Shown: positions 27,771-36,689 of the stretch, one piece after another | Numbering within the stretch: the first letter of the stretch is position 1 | Layout: each line of letters begins with the position of its first letter | Origin: an uncultured Erythrobacter sp. | GTDB lineage: Bacteria; Pseudomonadota; Alphaproteobacteria; Sphingomonadales; Sphingomonadaceae | Reading direction: 5' to 3' | NCBI GenBank assembly: GCA_947500645.1 | Contig: CANMSD010000001.1 | Location: 434,001-498,000 of the forward strand | DNA length: 64,000 nucleotides | Translations under genes and position numbers: made by a program | The notes under the pieces: generated by a model | What the model saw: only the letters and a program-made list of their open reading frames with translations | The model's database searches: none | What the model was told of the DNA's origin: nothing

Positions 27771-29264
27771 ATCGCCGAACGCGGCGTTGAATGCGGCCAT
27801 GCGGAAGCGCCGGCATTGGTGCTTCGTGACCGTGTTCTTAACCACGAGGAGTTAAGACAGCGTGTCGCTCAGCTTGCCGCTTGGCTGGCGAGTGAAGTGC
27901 CGGACGGAGGCGCGCGGGTCGCGAGTTGGGCCGCCAAGGGGGAATTGACCTGCCTGCTGCCCTTGGCTGCGGCACGTGCGGGGTTGGTGCATGTGCCGAT
28001 CAACCCGCTGCTCAAGCGTGCGCAGGCTGCACATATTCTGGCCGACAGCGGCTCTGTCATGCTGATTGGCAACAAGGCAAGAATTGCTTCGCTCGAGGAT
28101 GGCGATGCGCCGGCTGATTGCACGGTTATCGAAGAGAAAGAAGCACTTGAGCGTGCGAGTGCTCACAGTGATAAGCTCGGTCCATCCGTGTCGGACCCAG
28201 ACGATCTTACAGCCATTCTCTACACCAGTGGCTCTACCGGCAGACCTAAGGGTGTGATGCTGAGCCATGCCAATCTGTGGCTTGGTGCGGTGAGTGTGGC
28301 ACATTATCTCAAATTGGCCGCGAATGACGTTACCTTGGCGGTCCTCCCGCTCAGCTTCGATTACGGGCAGAACCAGTTGCTTTCCACCTGGTATGCAGGC
28401 GGGGCGGTTGTTCCGCTCGACTATCTCTTCCCCAAGGATGTCGTGAAGGCCTGCGCCAAGCACAAAATCACAACACTGGCTGCAGTGCCCCCTTTATGGG
28501 TGCAATTGACCGAGCTCGATTGGCCCGACGAGGCTGTCTTAACGATGCGGCGCATGACCAATAGCGGTGGCGCGCTCACCACCGATCTAGTCGGCGATTT
28601 GCGCGGGATTTTCCCAGATTCTGACCTCTACCCAATGTATGGTCTGACCGAGGCATTTCGCTCGACATATCTCGACCCTGACTTGGTTGATTCTCATCCA
28701 ACTTCAATGGGTAAGGCGATTCCCTTTGCAGAAATTCTTGTGATAGACGATGCTGGCGAAGTGGCTGAGCCAGGCGAAGAAGGCGAGTTGGTCCATTGTG
28801 GTCCGCTAGTCGCGCAAGGATATTGGCAGGACCCGGAGCGCACTGCCGTCCGCTTCAAGCCTGCGCCTGCGCAATCTTCTTATGGTGGAACGGCTGTGTG
28901 GTCAGGCGATCGAGTACGCCGCGAGGAAAATGATCTGCTCTATTTCGTCGGTCGGCGCGATGCGATGATTAAGAGCGCGGGCAACCGGATCAGTCCGGCT
29001 GAGATCGAAGAGGCCGCGATTGCCACCGATCTGGTGAGCGAGGCAGTCGCACTTGGTATTCCTGACGAACGACTGGGCCATGCAGTGCATTTGGTGGTGC
29101 GGGGGACCGACGATGACGATGAACGAAAGGCGCTCGCAAAAGCGCTCTTGAAGGACTTACCCAATTTCATGCAGCCCAAAGTGATCCATTGGCGCGATTC
29201 CATGCCGCTCAACCCCAATGGCAAGATTGACCGCACCGCTCTGCTGAAGGAGCTCTCGCAATGA
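27729..29264 (+). CDS. Acyl-CoA/ACP ligase (AMP-forming), exosortase A system-associated
   Basis: Adenylate-forming ligase of the TIGR03098 type, 511 residues. The AMP-binding loop is 'ILYTSGSTGRPKGVMLSHAN'; later come 'YPMYGLTEAFRSTYLDPD', 'VGRRDAMIKSAGNRISPAEI' and the C-terminal lysine in 'PLNPNGKIDRTAL'. By context it activates an acid for transfer to the locus acyl carrier protein. The ATG at 27729 fits the family's short N-terminus 'PLDHIAERG'. It is coupled by an ATGA overlap to the PLP decarboxylase. Confidence 0.9.
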   Translation: MPSEPDPTVRPLDHIAERGVECGHAEAPALVLRDRVLNHEELRQRVAQLAAWLASEVPDGGARVASWAAKGELTCLLPLAAARAGLVHVPINPLLKRAQAAHILADSGSVMLIGNKARIASLEDGDAPADCTVIEEKEALERASAHSDKLGPSVSDPDDLTAILYTSGSTGRPKGVMLSHANLWLGAVSVAHYLKLAANDVTLAVLPLSFDYGQNQLLSTWYAGGAVVPLDYLFPKDVVKACAKHKITTLAAVPPLWVQLTELDWPDEAVLTMRRMTNSGGALTTDLVGDLRGIFPDSDLYPMYGLTEAFRSTYLDPDLVDSHPTSMGKAIPFAEILVIDDAGEVAEPGEEGELVHCGPLVAQGYWQDPERTAVRFKPAPAQSSYGGTAVWSGDRVRREENDLLYFVGRRDAMIKSAGNRISPAEIEEAAIATDLVSEAVALGIPDERLGHAVHLVVRGTDDDDERKALAKALLKDLPNFMQPKVIHWRDSMPLNPNGKIDRTALLKELSQ

Positions 29265-30493
29265 AGGCGAAACCTCTTGGACCGATCCCCGCCGGTTTTG
29301 AAACGCTGGACGGCGAGCTCGCGATTGGCGGCAAACGCGCGAGTGAATGGGTTGAAAGTGAAGGAAAAACCCCGCTGTTTGTCTATTCGCGCGAACTCCT
29401 GAATGCGCGGGTGGAGCAGCTCCGCGCCGCCCTGCCGGAACGGATTGGTATCAATTATGCGGTGAAGGCCAATCCATACGAGCCCGTGGTTACGCACATG
29501 GAAGGGCTGGTCGATGGGTTCGATATCGCATCATCTGGCGAGCTGGCGATCACAAATGCGGTCGGGATCAACCCAGCGCGGATCAGTTTTGCCGGGCCGG
29601 GCAAGCGTGATGAGGAACTGGAAGCCGCAATTGTGGCGGGCGTCACGCTCAATTGCGAGTCCGAAGGCGAAGCACGCCGCGCAATCGCCATCGGCGTGCG
29701 GATCGGCAAGACGCCGCGAATGGCGCTGCGAGTGAACCCCGATTTCGAGCTGAAGGGCTCAGGCATGAAAATGGGCGGTGGGGCGAAGCAATTCGGTATT
29801 GATGCCGACAAAGTGCCTGCGCTTGCTCGCGAGATCATCGCTGCCGGCGTTGAATGGCGCGGCCTGCATATCTTCACCGGCAGCCAGGCATTGAGCGCGG
29901 ATGCAATCATAGAAGCACAGTCTAACGTATTGCAATTGGCCGCGAAATTGGCGGATGAAATCGACGTCTCGCTGCCAAAGCTCAATATGGGCGGCGGCTT
30001 TGGCATCCCCTACTTCCCGGGCGATGAGCCGCTTGATCTTGCTGCGGTGGGTGCTGCGCTGACCAAGCATGTCGCCAACCTGCCCGAGCAGCTGACAGAA
30101 ACCGAGCTATGTCTCGAGCTCGGACGCTATCTCGTCGGCGAGGCGGGCATCTATCTCACGCGTGTTGTCGACCGAAAGGTCAGCCACGACACAACCTATC
30201 TCGTCACCGATGGTGGCTTGCATCACCAGCTCGCCGCATCGGGCAATTTCGGCACCGTGGTGCGCCGCAATTATCCGGTAGCCATCGCCAACCGCTACGA
30301 CGCTCCGGCGGACGATGTCGTTAACGTTGTGGGGTGCCTTTGCACGCCGTTAGACAGATTGGCAGACAAAGCGGCGCTTCCGCATGCCGATGTCAGGGAC
30401 ATCGTCGCAGTCTTTTGTGCGGGTGCATATGGCGCAACGGCCAGCCCAAGCGCCTTCTTGGGTCACGGCCCTGCCGCGGAAATGCTGGTCTAG
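29261..30493 (+). CDS. PLP-dependent decarboxylase, exosortase A system-associated
   Basis: Fold-type III PLP enzyme of the TIGR03099 type, related to diaminopimelate and ornithine decarboxylases, 410 residues. The PLP lysine is in 'INYAVKANPYEPV'; 'WRGLHIFTGSQ', 'LNMGGGFGIPYFPGDEPLD' and 'ELGRYLVGEAGIYLTRVVD' are family motifs. 'VVGCLCTPLDRLADKAALP' carries the active-site cysteine. With the AMP-ligase and acyl carrier protein it may make an amino-acyl building block for the polysaccharide; the product is not known. This ends the first rightward transcript block of the locus. Confidence 0.9.
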   Translation: MKAKPLGPIPAGFETLDGELAIGGKRASEWVESEGKTPLFVYSRELLNARVEQLRAALPERIGINYAVKANPYEPVVTHMEGLVDGFDIASSGELAITNAVGINPARISFAGPGKRDEELEAAIVAGVTLNCESEGEARRAIAIGVRIGKTPRMALRVNPDFELKGSGMKMGGGAKQFGIDADKVPALAREIIAAGVEWRGLHIFTGSQALSADAIIEAQSNVLQLAAKLADEIDVSLPKLNMGGGFGIPYFPGDEPLDLAAVGAALTKHVANLPEQLTETELCLELGRYLVGEAGIYLTRVVDRKVSHDTTYLVTDGGLHHQLAASGNFGTVVRRNYPVAIANRYDAPADDVVNVVGCLCTPLDRLADKAALPHADVRDIVAVFCAGAYGATASPSAFLGHGPAAEMLV

Positions 30494-30538
30494 GCGATCA
30501 AAAGCCCGGAAATGGGCGCGTTTAGGGTTTGCTAAAAC

Positions 30539-30559
30539 GCTGTCCCGAAACGGGATAGC
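30539..30559 (+). promoter_or_regulatory. Strong hairpin in the leader of the export operon
   Basis: Nine paired bases (GCTGTCCCG with CGGGATAGC, one G-U pair) around a 3-base AAA loop, in the 205-base gap between the decarboxylase and the export gene. There is no T-run after it, so it is not an ordinary terminator. It may be an mRNA leader element or an operator for the downstream export operon. Confidence 0.45.
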
Positions 30560-30698
30560 GGCGCAAATCGCACGTTATTCCTAACACAATGTTCACCAAT
30601 ATCGGCGAGAGAGTTCGGGTCATTCGCGGGCCCAGTGCATCAGGTCGCTCCTGTTGCTGTTGCTGGCATCCGCAGGACCAGCGCAAGGATACGTATAC

Positions 30699-31340
30699 AT
30701 GTCGACTAGTTTCTCGCTTTCCCGCTTCACGGGATCTGCTGTTGCCCTGATGATGCTCGCTGGTTGTGGCGGCGCAGGACAAGAGCTGCCCCCGGCGTCG
30801 TTTGCGACTGCCGAAGAAGGGCCAAGCGAAGAATATGTGATCGGTCCGCTTGACCAGATCACGATCCATGTCTGGCGCAATCCGGAATTGAGCGCAGAGG
30901 AAATCCAGGTTCGGCCCGATGGTCGGATCACCATACCGCTCGTGCGAGACATGCCGGCGGTAGGCAAGACTGCGACCGAGTTGCAGGACGATATTCGTGA
31001 CCAGCTCGCCCAGTATATCGAGCAGCCGATTGTGTCGGTGATCGTCAACGAGTTTTCCGGCACGTTCAACCAACAGGTCCGCATCGTTGGTTCGACGGAA
31101 CAGCCCGCGTCGTTGCCTTATCGCGCGAACATGACCGTTCTCGATGCGATGATCGCTGTGGGCGGCCTCAGCGAGTTTGCCGCCGGTAACAAGGCTAAGC
31201 TGATCCGGCTTGATCGCGATAGCGGCGAGCAGGTCGAATATCGTCTGCGGCTCAAGGATTTGCTCAAGAAGGGCGACAGCCAAGCCAACGTGACCCTTAA
31301 GCCGGGTGATGTGATCATCATCCCCGAAAGCACGTTCTAA
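30699..31340 (+). CDS. XrtA-system polysaccharide export lipoprotein (Wza type)
   Basis: Outer-membrane polysaccharide export lipoprotein of the Wza/BexD family (XrtA form), 213 residues. The N-terminus ends in a lipobox ('VALMMLAGCGG', Cys23). The poly-export domain follows: 'YVIGPLDQITIHVWRNPELS', 'IQVRPDGRITIPLVRDM', then an SLBB-like domain 'VRIVGSTEQPASLPYRANMT' and 'LDAMIAVGGLSEFA'. I chose the ATG at 30699 with 'AAGGAT' upstream. It starts the main export operon running to 42824. Confidence 0.92.
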   Translation: MSTSFSLSRFTGSAVALMMLAGCGGAGQELPPASFATAEEGPSEEYVIGPLDQITIHVWRNPELSAEEIQVRPDGRITIPLVRDMPAVGKTATELQDDIRDQLAQYIEQPIVSVIVNEFSGTFNQQVRIVGSTEQPASLPYRANMTVLDAMIAVGGLSEFAAGNKAKLIRLDRDSGEQVEYRLRLKDLLKKGDSQANVTLKPGDVIIIPESTF

Positions 31341-31355
31341 GGGGACGCGCGGGGC

Positions 31356-32876
31356 ATGAACGAAATTTTCGAAGAGCTGCGCACAGCGCTCTACTCGGTG
31401 TGGCACCGGCGGTGGCTGGCGCTTGCCGTGGCTTGGGGCGTTTGCCTGCTGGGCTGGCTAATCGTGGCCATGATCCCGAATTCCTATGAGGCGAAGGCCC
31501 GCATCTACGTCGATGTCGATGATGTTCTGTCCGAACAGCTCGGCATTGCCGGCGATGGTCGTCAGGAAATCATGCGCGTTCGCCAGACGTTGGCCAGTGC
31601 AGTCAATCTGGAACAGGTCATCAAGTCGACGCGGCTTGGCGAGGATATCACAGAGCGCTCGCAGCTCGATTCAGCAATCGAAGACCTGACCAAAAAGGTT
31701 TCTGTCAAGAGCGAGCAGGACAACCTGTTCGAAATCACGGCCACCGTAGGCAAAGGCGACCTGAGCGACGCCGAAAACGCCATGCTGGCACGTGATGTCG
31801 TTCGGAAACTGATTGATATGCTGCAAGAGGAGCATGTCGCGGGTAGCCGCGCGCAGCTTTCCGGCGCGGTGACGAAGATCGACGAGCAGCTTGAAGAACG
31901 CAAGCGCGAGCTGGAGGCGGCAGAACAGCGTCGCCTGGCTTTCGAAGCGCAGCATCCCGACCTAATCGGCGGCTCAAGCACGCTTGCAACGCGTATCCAG
32001 CAGACCAAGACGGAACTACGCGGTGTTGATGCCGATCTCGCCGCGGCGCAAAGCGCACTCGCAGCCATCAACGGCCAGTTGGCAGGTACACCGCGCACGA
32101 TCGCTACACCCGGTTCGGGTGGCCCTCGCGCCGCCTTGGCGCAGGCTCAGGCGCAATTGGCGGAGCTGCGCTCGCGCGGCCTCACCAATGAGCACCCCGA
32201 TATTGTTTCGACCATACGACAGGTGGAAATCCTGAATCGTCAGGTCGTGGCACAAGGCCCGAACTCCGATACCGGCACCCCGAATCCAGCCTACACTTCG
32301 CTGATTTCGATCCGCGCAGATCGGCAAGCGAGTGTCGAATCGCTGCAAGCACGCCGCGCAGCGTTGCAATCGGAGTATGCCGCAATGCTTGGGAGCCAGG
32401 CTGCTGAACCCGAGGTTGCGGCCGAAGCTAATCGGATCAGCCGCGACTACGAAGTGCTGCAGAACAATTACGAGAAGCTGCTGCAAGATCGCGAAGACCT
32501 GCGCACACGCGGGGAGGTGGAAGACAACACCAGCCAGTTCAAATTCCAGCTGATCGATCCACCGGTTGTGCCGCAAGGTCCGGCCGCGCCAAATCGACCA
32601 TTGCTGTTGCTTGGCGTGTTGTTCGTCGGCCTCGCAGCCGGAGCGGGTGCTGCTTATGCGCTTAGTCAGCTGCGCTCGACATTCGCCACACCGCAGAAGC
32701 TTGAGCGCGCGCTCGATCTGCCTGTGGTCGGCTCCATTTCAATGACCCTTTCTGACGCCGCCAGAGAACTGCGCGCCAAGCGCTTCAAGCAGTTTGCCGG
32801 GGCGACTGCAGGGCTGTTCGGTGTGTTTGTCATCCTGCTGGCAATCGAGTTCGTCTCGATCAGCACGGTCGCGTGA
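31356..32876 (+). CDS. XrtA-system chain-length determinant (GNVR/Wzz type)
   Basis: Inner-membrane polysaccharide co-polymerase, 506 residues. Transmembrane segments lie at about 20-40 and 415-435, with a further hydrophobic stretch at the C-terminal end (about 483-505). Between them is a periplasmic coiled-coil region ('LEERKRELEAAEQRRLAFEA') and the GNVR-like block 'EANRISRDYEVLQNNYEKLL'. It sets chain length and works with the tyrosine kinase encoded next. 'AGGGGAC' precedes the ATG. It follows the exporter by 15 bases. Confidence 0.9.
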   Translation: MNEIFEELRTALYSVWHRRWLALAVAWGVCLLGWLIVAMIPNSYEAKARIYVDVDDVLSEQLGIAGDGRQEIMRVRQTLASAVNLEQVIKSTRLGEDITERSQLDSAIEDLTKKVSVKSEQDNLFEITATVGKGDLSDAENAMLARDVVRKLIDMLQEEHVAGSRAQLSGAVTKIDEQLEERKRELEAAEQRRLAFEAQHPDLIGGSSTLATRIQQTKTELRGVDADLAAAQSALAAINGQLAGTPRTIATPGSGGPRAALAQAQAQLAELRSRGLTNEHPDIVSTIRQVEILNRQVVAQGPNSDTGTPNPAYTSLISIRADRQASVESLQARRAALQSEYAAMLGSQAAEPEVAAEANRISRDYEVLQNNYEKLLQDREDLRTRGEVEDNTSQFKFQLIDPPVVPQGPAAPNRPLLLLGVLFVGLAAGAGAAYALSQLRSTFATPQKLERALDLPVVGSISMTLSDAARELRAKRFKQFAGATAGLFGVFVILLAIEFVSISTVA

Positions 32877-32886
32877 GGGGTATGAG

Positions 32887-33879
32887 ATGACCGAACATCG
32901 TAAGATAGCACGCGAAGGCGCAAGCAAAGTGGGAAGCAATTCCTCTCTGTTCGAGCGCGCGAACACGGCATTTGGTTTTGACGCTCTGGCTCCTGCAAAA
33001 ACGCCAAGCGCTCTGCCGGAAGTCGAGAAGCGCGTGCCTCATCGTGTGACAAAAGCTGCGCCACCTGCCGCTGCACCGGCACGGCCCGCAACGGCACCCG
33101 AGCAAAACCCACAGGCTGCGCCTGAACCCAAACCGCAACCCGCAATTGCGCTGGGTGGTACCGAACAGGCGATCGACCGCGATGCGCTTACTGCTGCTGG
33201 CCTGATCGTGCCTGAAGAGCCGGTCACCGCGCTGCTTGAAGAGTTTCGCATCGTGAAGCGTGAATTGCTTGCCGATGCGCGGGCAGGGGGCTCGGCAAAG
33301 GCCCGTCAGATACTGATTACCTCGCCGCATCCTGCTGAGGGCAAGACGTACACTGCACTAAATCTCGCCATCGCTCTGGCGGCGGAGCGCGATCTCGAAG
33401 TGCTGCTGGTCGATGCCGATGTGATGAAGCCCAGCGTGCCGTCGCGCTTGGGGATTGAAGCGGGCAAAGGCCTGATGGATGCGCTGGCCGATCCGAGCCT
33501 TGATCCCGAGATACTCGCAATCAAGACCGACATCCATCAGCTGTTCGTCCTGCCAGCAGGCAGCCACACTTCAAACGCAGCGGAATACCTCGCCAGCGCG
33601 CGCACCGGGGAGCTGCTCAAGCGGCTGACTCAGGGTGCGCCTAACCGAATTGTCATTTTCGATACGCCGCCCGCGCTCGCTGCCTCCGCAGCGGCCGAGC
33701 TGGCAGCGCATGTCGGCCAGGTTTTGCTGGTCGCCCGCGCAGATGAAACAAGCCGTGCAGCACTGGAAGACGCGCGGCAGCTGCTTTCGGCCTGCGCCGA
33801 TATCAAGCTGCTGCTGAATGCTGCGCAATTTAGCCCGTCGGGTCGCCAGTTTGGCGACTATGGCGCGCAGGGGGAATGA
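32887..33879 (+). CDS. XrtA-associated tyrosine-protein autokinase
   Basis: BY-kinase ATPase paired with the chain-length protein, 330 residues. Residues 1-110 are a proline- and alanine-rich linker. Then follow Walker A-like 'TSPHPAEGKTYTALNLAIAL', the Walker A' 'EVLLVDADVMKPSVPSRLG' and the Walker B strand 'RIVIFDTPPALA'. The C-terminus has only a single tyrosine, in 'QFGDYGAQGE', rather than a tyrosine cluster. The open frame begins upstream, but the ATG at 32887 is 10 bases after the previous stop and gives a sensible N-terminus. The end overlaps the barrel gene by 4 bases (ATGA). Confidence 0.9.
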   Translation: MTEHRKIAREGASKVGSNSSLFERANTAFGFDALAPAKTPSALPEVEKRVPHRVTKAAPPAAAPARPATAPEQNPQAAPEPKPQPAIALGGTEQAIDRDALTAAGLIVPEEPVTALLEEFRIVKRELLADARAGGSAKARQILITSPHPAEGKTYTALNLAIALAAERDLEVLLVDADVMKPSVPSRLGIEAGKGLMDALADPSLDPEILAIKTDIHQLFVLPAGSHTSNAAEYLASARTGELLKRLTQGAPNRIVIFDTPPALAASAAAELAAHVGQVLLVARADETSRAALEDARQLLSACADIKLLLNAAQFSPSGRQFGDYGAQGE

Positions 33880-35525
33880 ACGTGATCAAACTGCTGAGAG
33901 CAGCATTTCTGGTTGGATTGGCGGCGATTGTCGTCGCCGCGCCCGCCAATGCGCAAGATGAAGGCGGCGTTTCTGCGGATGGCAACGGCCCACGCGTCGC
34001 TGTGCAGCCTTATATCGAGGTGTCGCAGATCATCTCGGCCGAAATCACCCCGGGTGACGACGTTCTGACGTACACTCAGGTTGCTGCGGGCGTCGATATC
34101 GCTGCGGCAGGGCGAAACAGCGGGGGCTCGCTCTCGCTGCGCTACGAACGCAATATTGGCTACGACGATTCCGACAATATCGATTCCGACACGTTCAGCG
34201 GCATTGCTCGTGGTTATCTCTCGGTGGTTCCACGCGCGTTAACGCTCGAAGCGGGCGCCCTTGCAAGTCGGACCCGGATCGATGGTGGCGGCGGAGTGAC
34301 CAGCAACCCGCTGGCGCGCGACGATGCAGAGAGCCAGATCTACTCAGGCTATGTTGGCCCCAATATCGCCACCCGCGTAGGCGCAGTCGATGTCACCGGC
34401 CTTGCCCGTGTCGGCTATTCGCGGATCGAAGCGAACAATGCGACGGTCAATCCTGCTGGCGATGTCGTGGATGTGTTCGACGACAGCGTCACCTACAACG
34501 CAGAATTGCGCGCAGCCACACGGCCAGGCGAACCGCTCCCGGTCGGAATCGGCGTTGGCGGCGGATACTTCCAGGAAGATATCTCAAATCTCGATCAGCG
34601 CGTGCGTGACACCTATGTGCGCGGCGACATCACCATTCCTGTCACCTCGACACTCTCTGTCATTGGCGGTGCAGGTTATGAGGACGTCGAGATTTCGAGC
34701 CGCGACGCCGTACGCGATGCGACGGGCGCTCCGGTTGTTGGCACAAATGGCCGTTTCGTCACCGACACCAGCGTGCCACGCCAGCTGGCCTTTGATATCG
34801 ATGGTTTTATCTGGGATGTCGGCGTGCTGTGGCGGCCAAGCAGCCGCACCTCGCTCGCCGCAACCGTTGGTCGTCGCTACGATTCAACGACGTATTACGG
34901 TAGCTTCACCTATGTGCCGAACCGCCGCAGTCAGCTGAACATCTCGGTTTATGACGCGATCAGCGGATTTGGCGGTACTCTGACAAACTCGCTCTCCTCA
35001 GTTCCGACAGACTTTGAAGCGGTTCGCAACTCGCTGACGGGTGATTTCGGCGGCTGTGTTGGCGGAGAGAGCGGTGCAAACTGCGTCGGCGTGCTCGGCT
35101 CGGTTCGCTCAGCGGCCTTCCGTGGGCGCGGCGTACAGGCCAGCTACCAACGCCAGATCGGCCGCATGACCGCAGCTATCGTCGGTGGCTATGACCGTCG
35201 CCGCTTTATCGCGGCACCGGGTACGGCATTGGCAGCAGCTGATGGCATCGTCGATGAAACATACTACCTGCAAGGCTCGCTGAGCCGCGCAATCGGCGAC
35301 AACGCCAACCTATCCACCAACGCCTACGTCAATTGGTTTGAAAGCGGCGATGACCTGACCTCCGGCAGCGTCACGGCCTACGGAGCCTCAGCTGCTTACA
35401 ATCAGTCGATCGCCGGCAATCTCTCCGCCCGCGCAGCACTTGCTGTCGATTATCTCGATTCTGAACTGTCGGCCGACGACTTCGCATTCGCGACGGCGTT
35501 GTTCGGCCTGCGTTACGACTTCTGA
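33876..35525 (+). CDS. XrtA-system outer-membrane beta-barrel protein
   Basis: Outer-membrane protein of the TIGR03016 type, 549 residues. A signal peptide ('AAFLVGLAAIVVAAPANAQ') precedes a region of alternating amphipathic strands rich in Gly, Ser, Tyr and Arg. The protein ends in 'FATALFGLRYDF', with a C-terminal phenylalanine as required for barrel assembly. It is a candidate partner of polysaccharide export. 'GGVVGGYDRRRFI'-like strands alternate to the end. One odd feature is a pair of cysteines in 'GDFGGCVGGESGANCVGVLG'. Confidence 0.88.
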   Translation: MNVIKLLRAAFLVGLAAIVVAAPANAQDEGGVSADGNGPRVAVQPYIEVSQIISAEITPGDDVLTYTQVAAGVDIAAAGRNSGGSLSLRYERNIGYDDSDNIDSDTFSGIARGYLSVVPRALTLEAGALASRTRIDGGGGVTSNPLARDDAESQIYSGYVGPNIATRVGAVDVTGLARVGYSRIEANNATVNPAGDVVDVFDDSVTYNAELRAATRPGEPLPVGIGVGGGYFQEDISNLDQRVRDTYVRGDITIPVTSTLSVIGGAGYEDVEISSRDAVRDATGAPVVGTNGRFVTDTSVPRQLAFDIDGFIWDVGVLWRPSSRTSLAATVGRRYDSTTYYGSFTYVPNRRSQLNISVYDAISGFGGTLTNSLSSVPTDFEAVRNSLTGDFGGCVGGESGANCVGVLGSVRSAAFRGRGVQASYQRQIGRMTAAIVGGYDRRRFIAAPGTALAAADGIVDETYYLQGSLSRAIGDNANLSTNAYVNWFESGDDLTSGSVTAYGASAAYNQSIAGNLSARAALAVDYLDSELSADDFAFATALFGLRYDF

Positions 35526-35543
35526 TCCGGAAAGACTCAGACG

Positions 35544-36689
35544 ATGTACGAACAATTCTACGGCTTCAACTCACGCCCCTTCCAGCTCACGCCTGATCCC
35601 GAATTCTATTTCGAAAGTGCGAGCCACAAGAAGGCACTGTCCTATCTCGGATACGGCCTGAACCAGGGTGAGGGCTTTATCGTCATCACCGGTGAGGTTG
35701 GCGCGGGCAAGTCGACCCTGGTCGCGCATCTGATGCAGAAAATTGACCGCAATGCGCTGACCGTGGGCCAAGTGGTCACCAGCGCATTAGACGGCGAGGA
35801 ACTGATCCATGTGGCCGCGCAAAGTTTTGGGCTCGAAGTCGAAGGTCGCGACAAGGCGAGCGCCCTGGGTGCGATCGAGAGTTTCCTGCAGAACGAAGCG
35901 CGCGCGGGTCGACGCTGCCTGCTGATCGTCGACGAATGTCAGAATCTCGATGTTACCGCTCTGGAAGAGCTGCGCATGCTGTCCAACTTTCAGCTTGGCT
36001 CGCATCCTCTGCTGCAAAGCCTGCTGCTCGGTCAGCCCGAGTTTCGCAGCACTGTCGCGCACCATCCCGATCTCGACCAATTGCGCCAGCGCATTATAGC
36101 CTCACATCACCTTGAAGCGCTCGATGTAGAAGAGGTTGAGGCCTATATCACGCATCGACTCGACCATGTCGGTTGGCAAGGCCGACCGGCGCTCGGCGAA
36201 GGCCTGCTAGCGGCAATTTATGACGCGACCGACGGGATTCCGCGCCGCGTGAACCAGATCATGAACCGTATGCTGCTGCTCGGTGCAATCGAGGAGCAGG
36301 ACGAGCTCACCCCGGCAATGGTCGCTGCGGTTTGCGAGGAAATGCTGACAGATACGGCCAAGGGCGCGAAGAGCGAAGCTCCTGCGCCTGTTGCACAAGA
36401 AACTGCACCAACCGCACCAGTTGCGGATCGGGCCATCGCAAGCGTACCCGCTGAAGAGGTCGCGGCTTTGCTAGCAGAACGCGATGCGCGCACTTCCGAG
36501 CTGGAAGCTGCGATCAGCGATCTGCAGTCTGCCACGGCATCGACCGGCCAGGGCGAATTGCCTACCGACGTGAGCGAAGCCATCGCCCGCATCGAAGCGC
36601 GCCTTGAAGAGCAGGAACAGTCGTTTCGCCATGTGGTCGGCATGCTGATCGAGTGGCTCGAGGAAGACGCATCGCGCGAGGCCGCGTAA
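35544..36689 (+). CDS. XrtA-associated AAA ATPase (ExeA/GspA-like)
   Basis: ATPase of the TIGR03015 type, 381 residues, related to the ExeA/GspA ATPase. The N-terminus 'MYEQFYGFNSRPFQLTPDPE' is diagnostic; Walker A is 'ITGEVGAGKSTLVAHLM' and Walker B 'CLLIVDECQNLDVTALEEL'. Residues 270-381 form an Ala/Pro/Glu-rich tail with coiled-coil potential ('AIARIEARLEEQEQSFRHVV'). Its exact role in the locus is unknown; it is conserved in XrtA clusters. It overlaps the deacetylase gene by one base (TAATG). Confidence 0.9.
   Translation: MYEQFYGFNSRPFQLTPDPEFYFESASHKKALSYLGYGLNQGEGFIVITGEVGAGKSTLVAHLMQKIDRNALTVGQVVTSALDGEELIHVAAQSFGLEVEGRDKASALGAIESFLQNEARAGRRCLLIVDECQNLDVTALEELRMLSNFQLGSHPLLQSLLLGQPEFRSTVAHHPDLDQLRQRIIASHHLEALDVEEVEAYITHRLDHVGWQGRPALGEGLLAAIYDATDGIPRRVNQIMNRMLLLGAIEEQDELTPAMVAAVCEEMLTDTAKGAKSEAPAPVAQETAPTAPVADRAIASVPAEEVAALLAERDARTSELEAAISDLQSATASTGQGELPTDVSEAIARIEARLEEQEQSFRHVVGMLIEWLEEDASREAA

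Noticed and set aside
33876..35525. Barrel protein as the PEP-CTERM sorting substrate
   Set aside because: Its C-terminus is an outer-membrane barrel ending in Phe, with no Pro-Glu-Pro motif, helix and arginine cluster.
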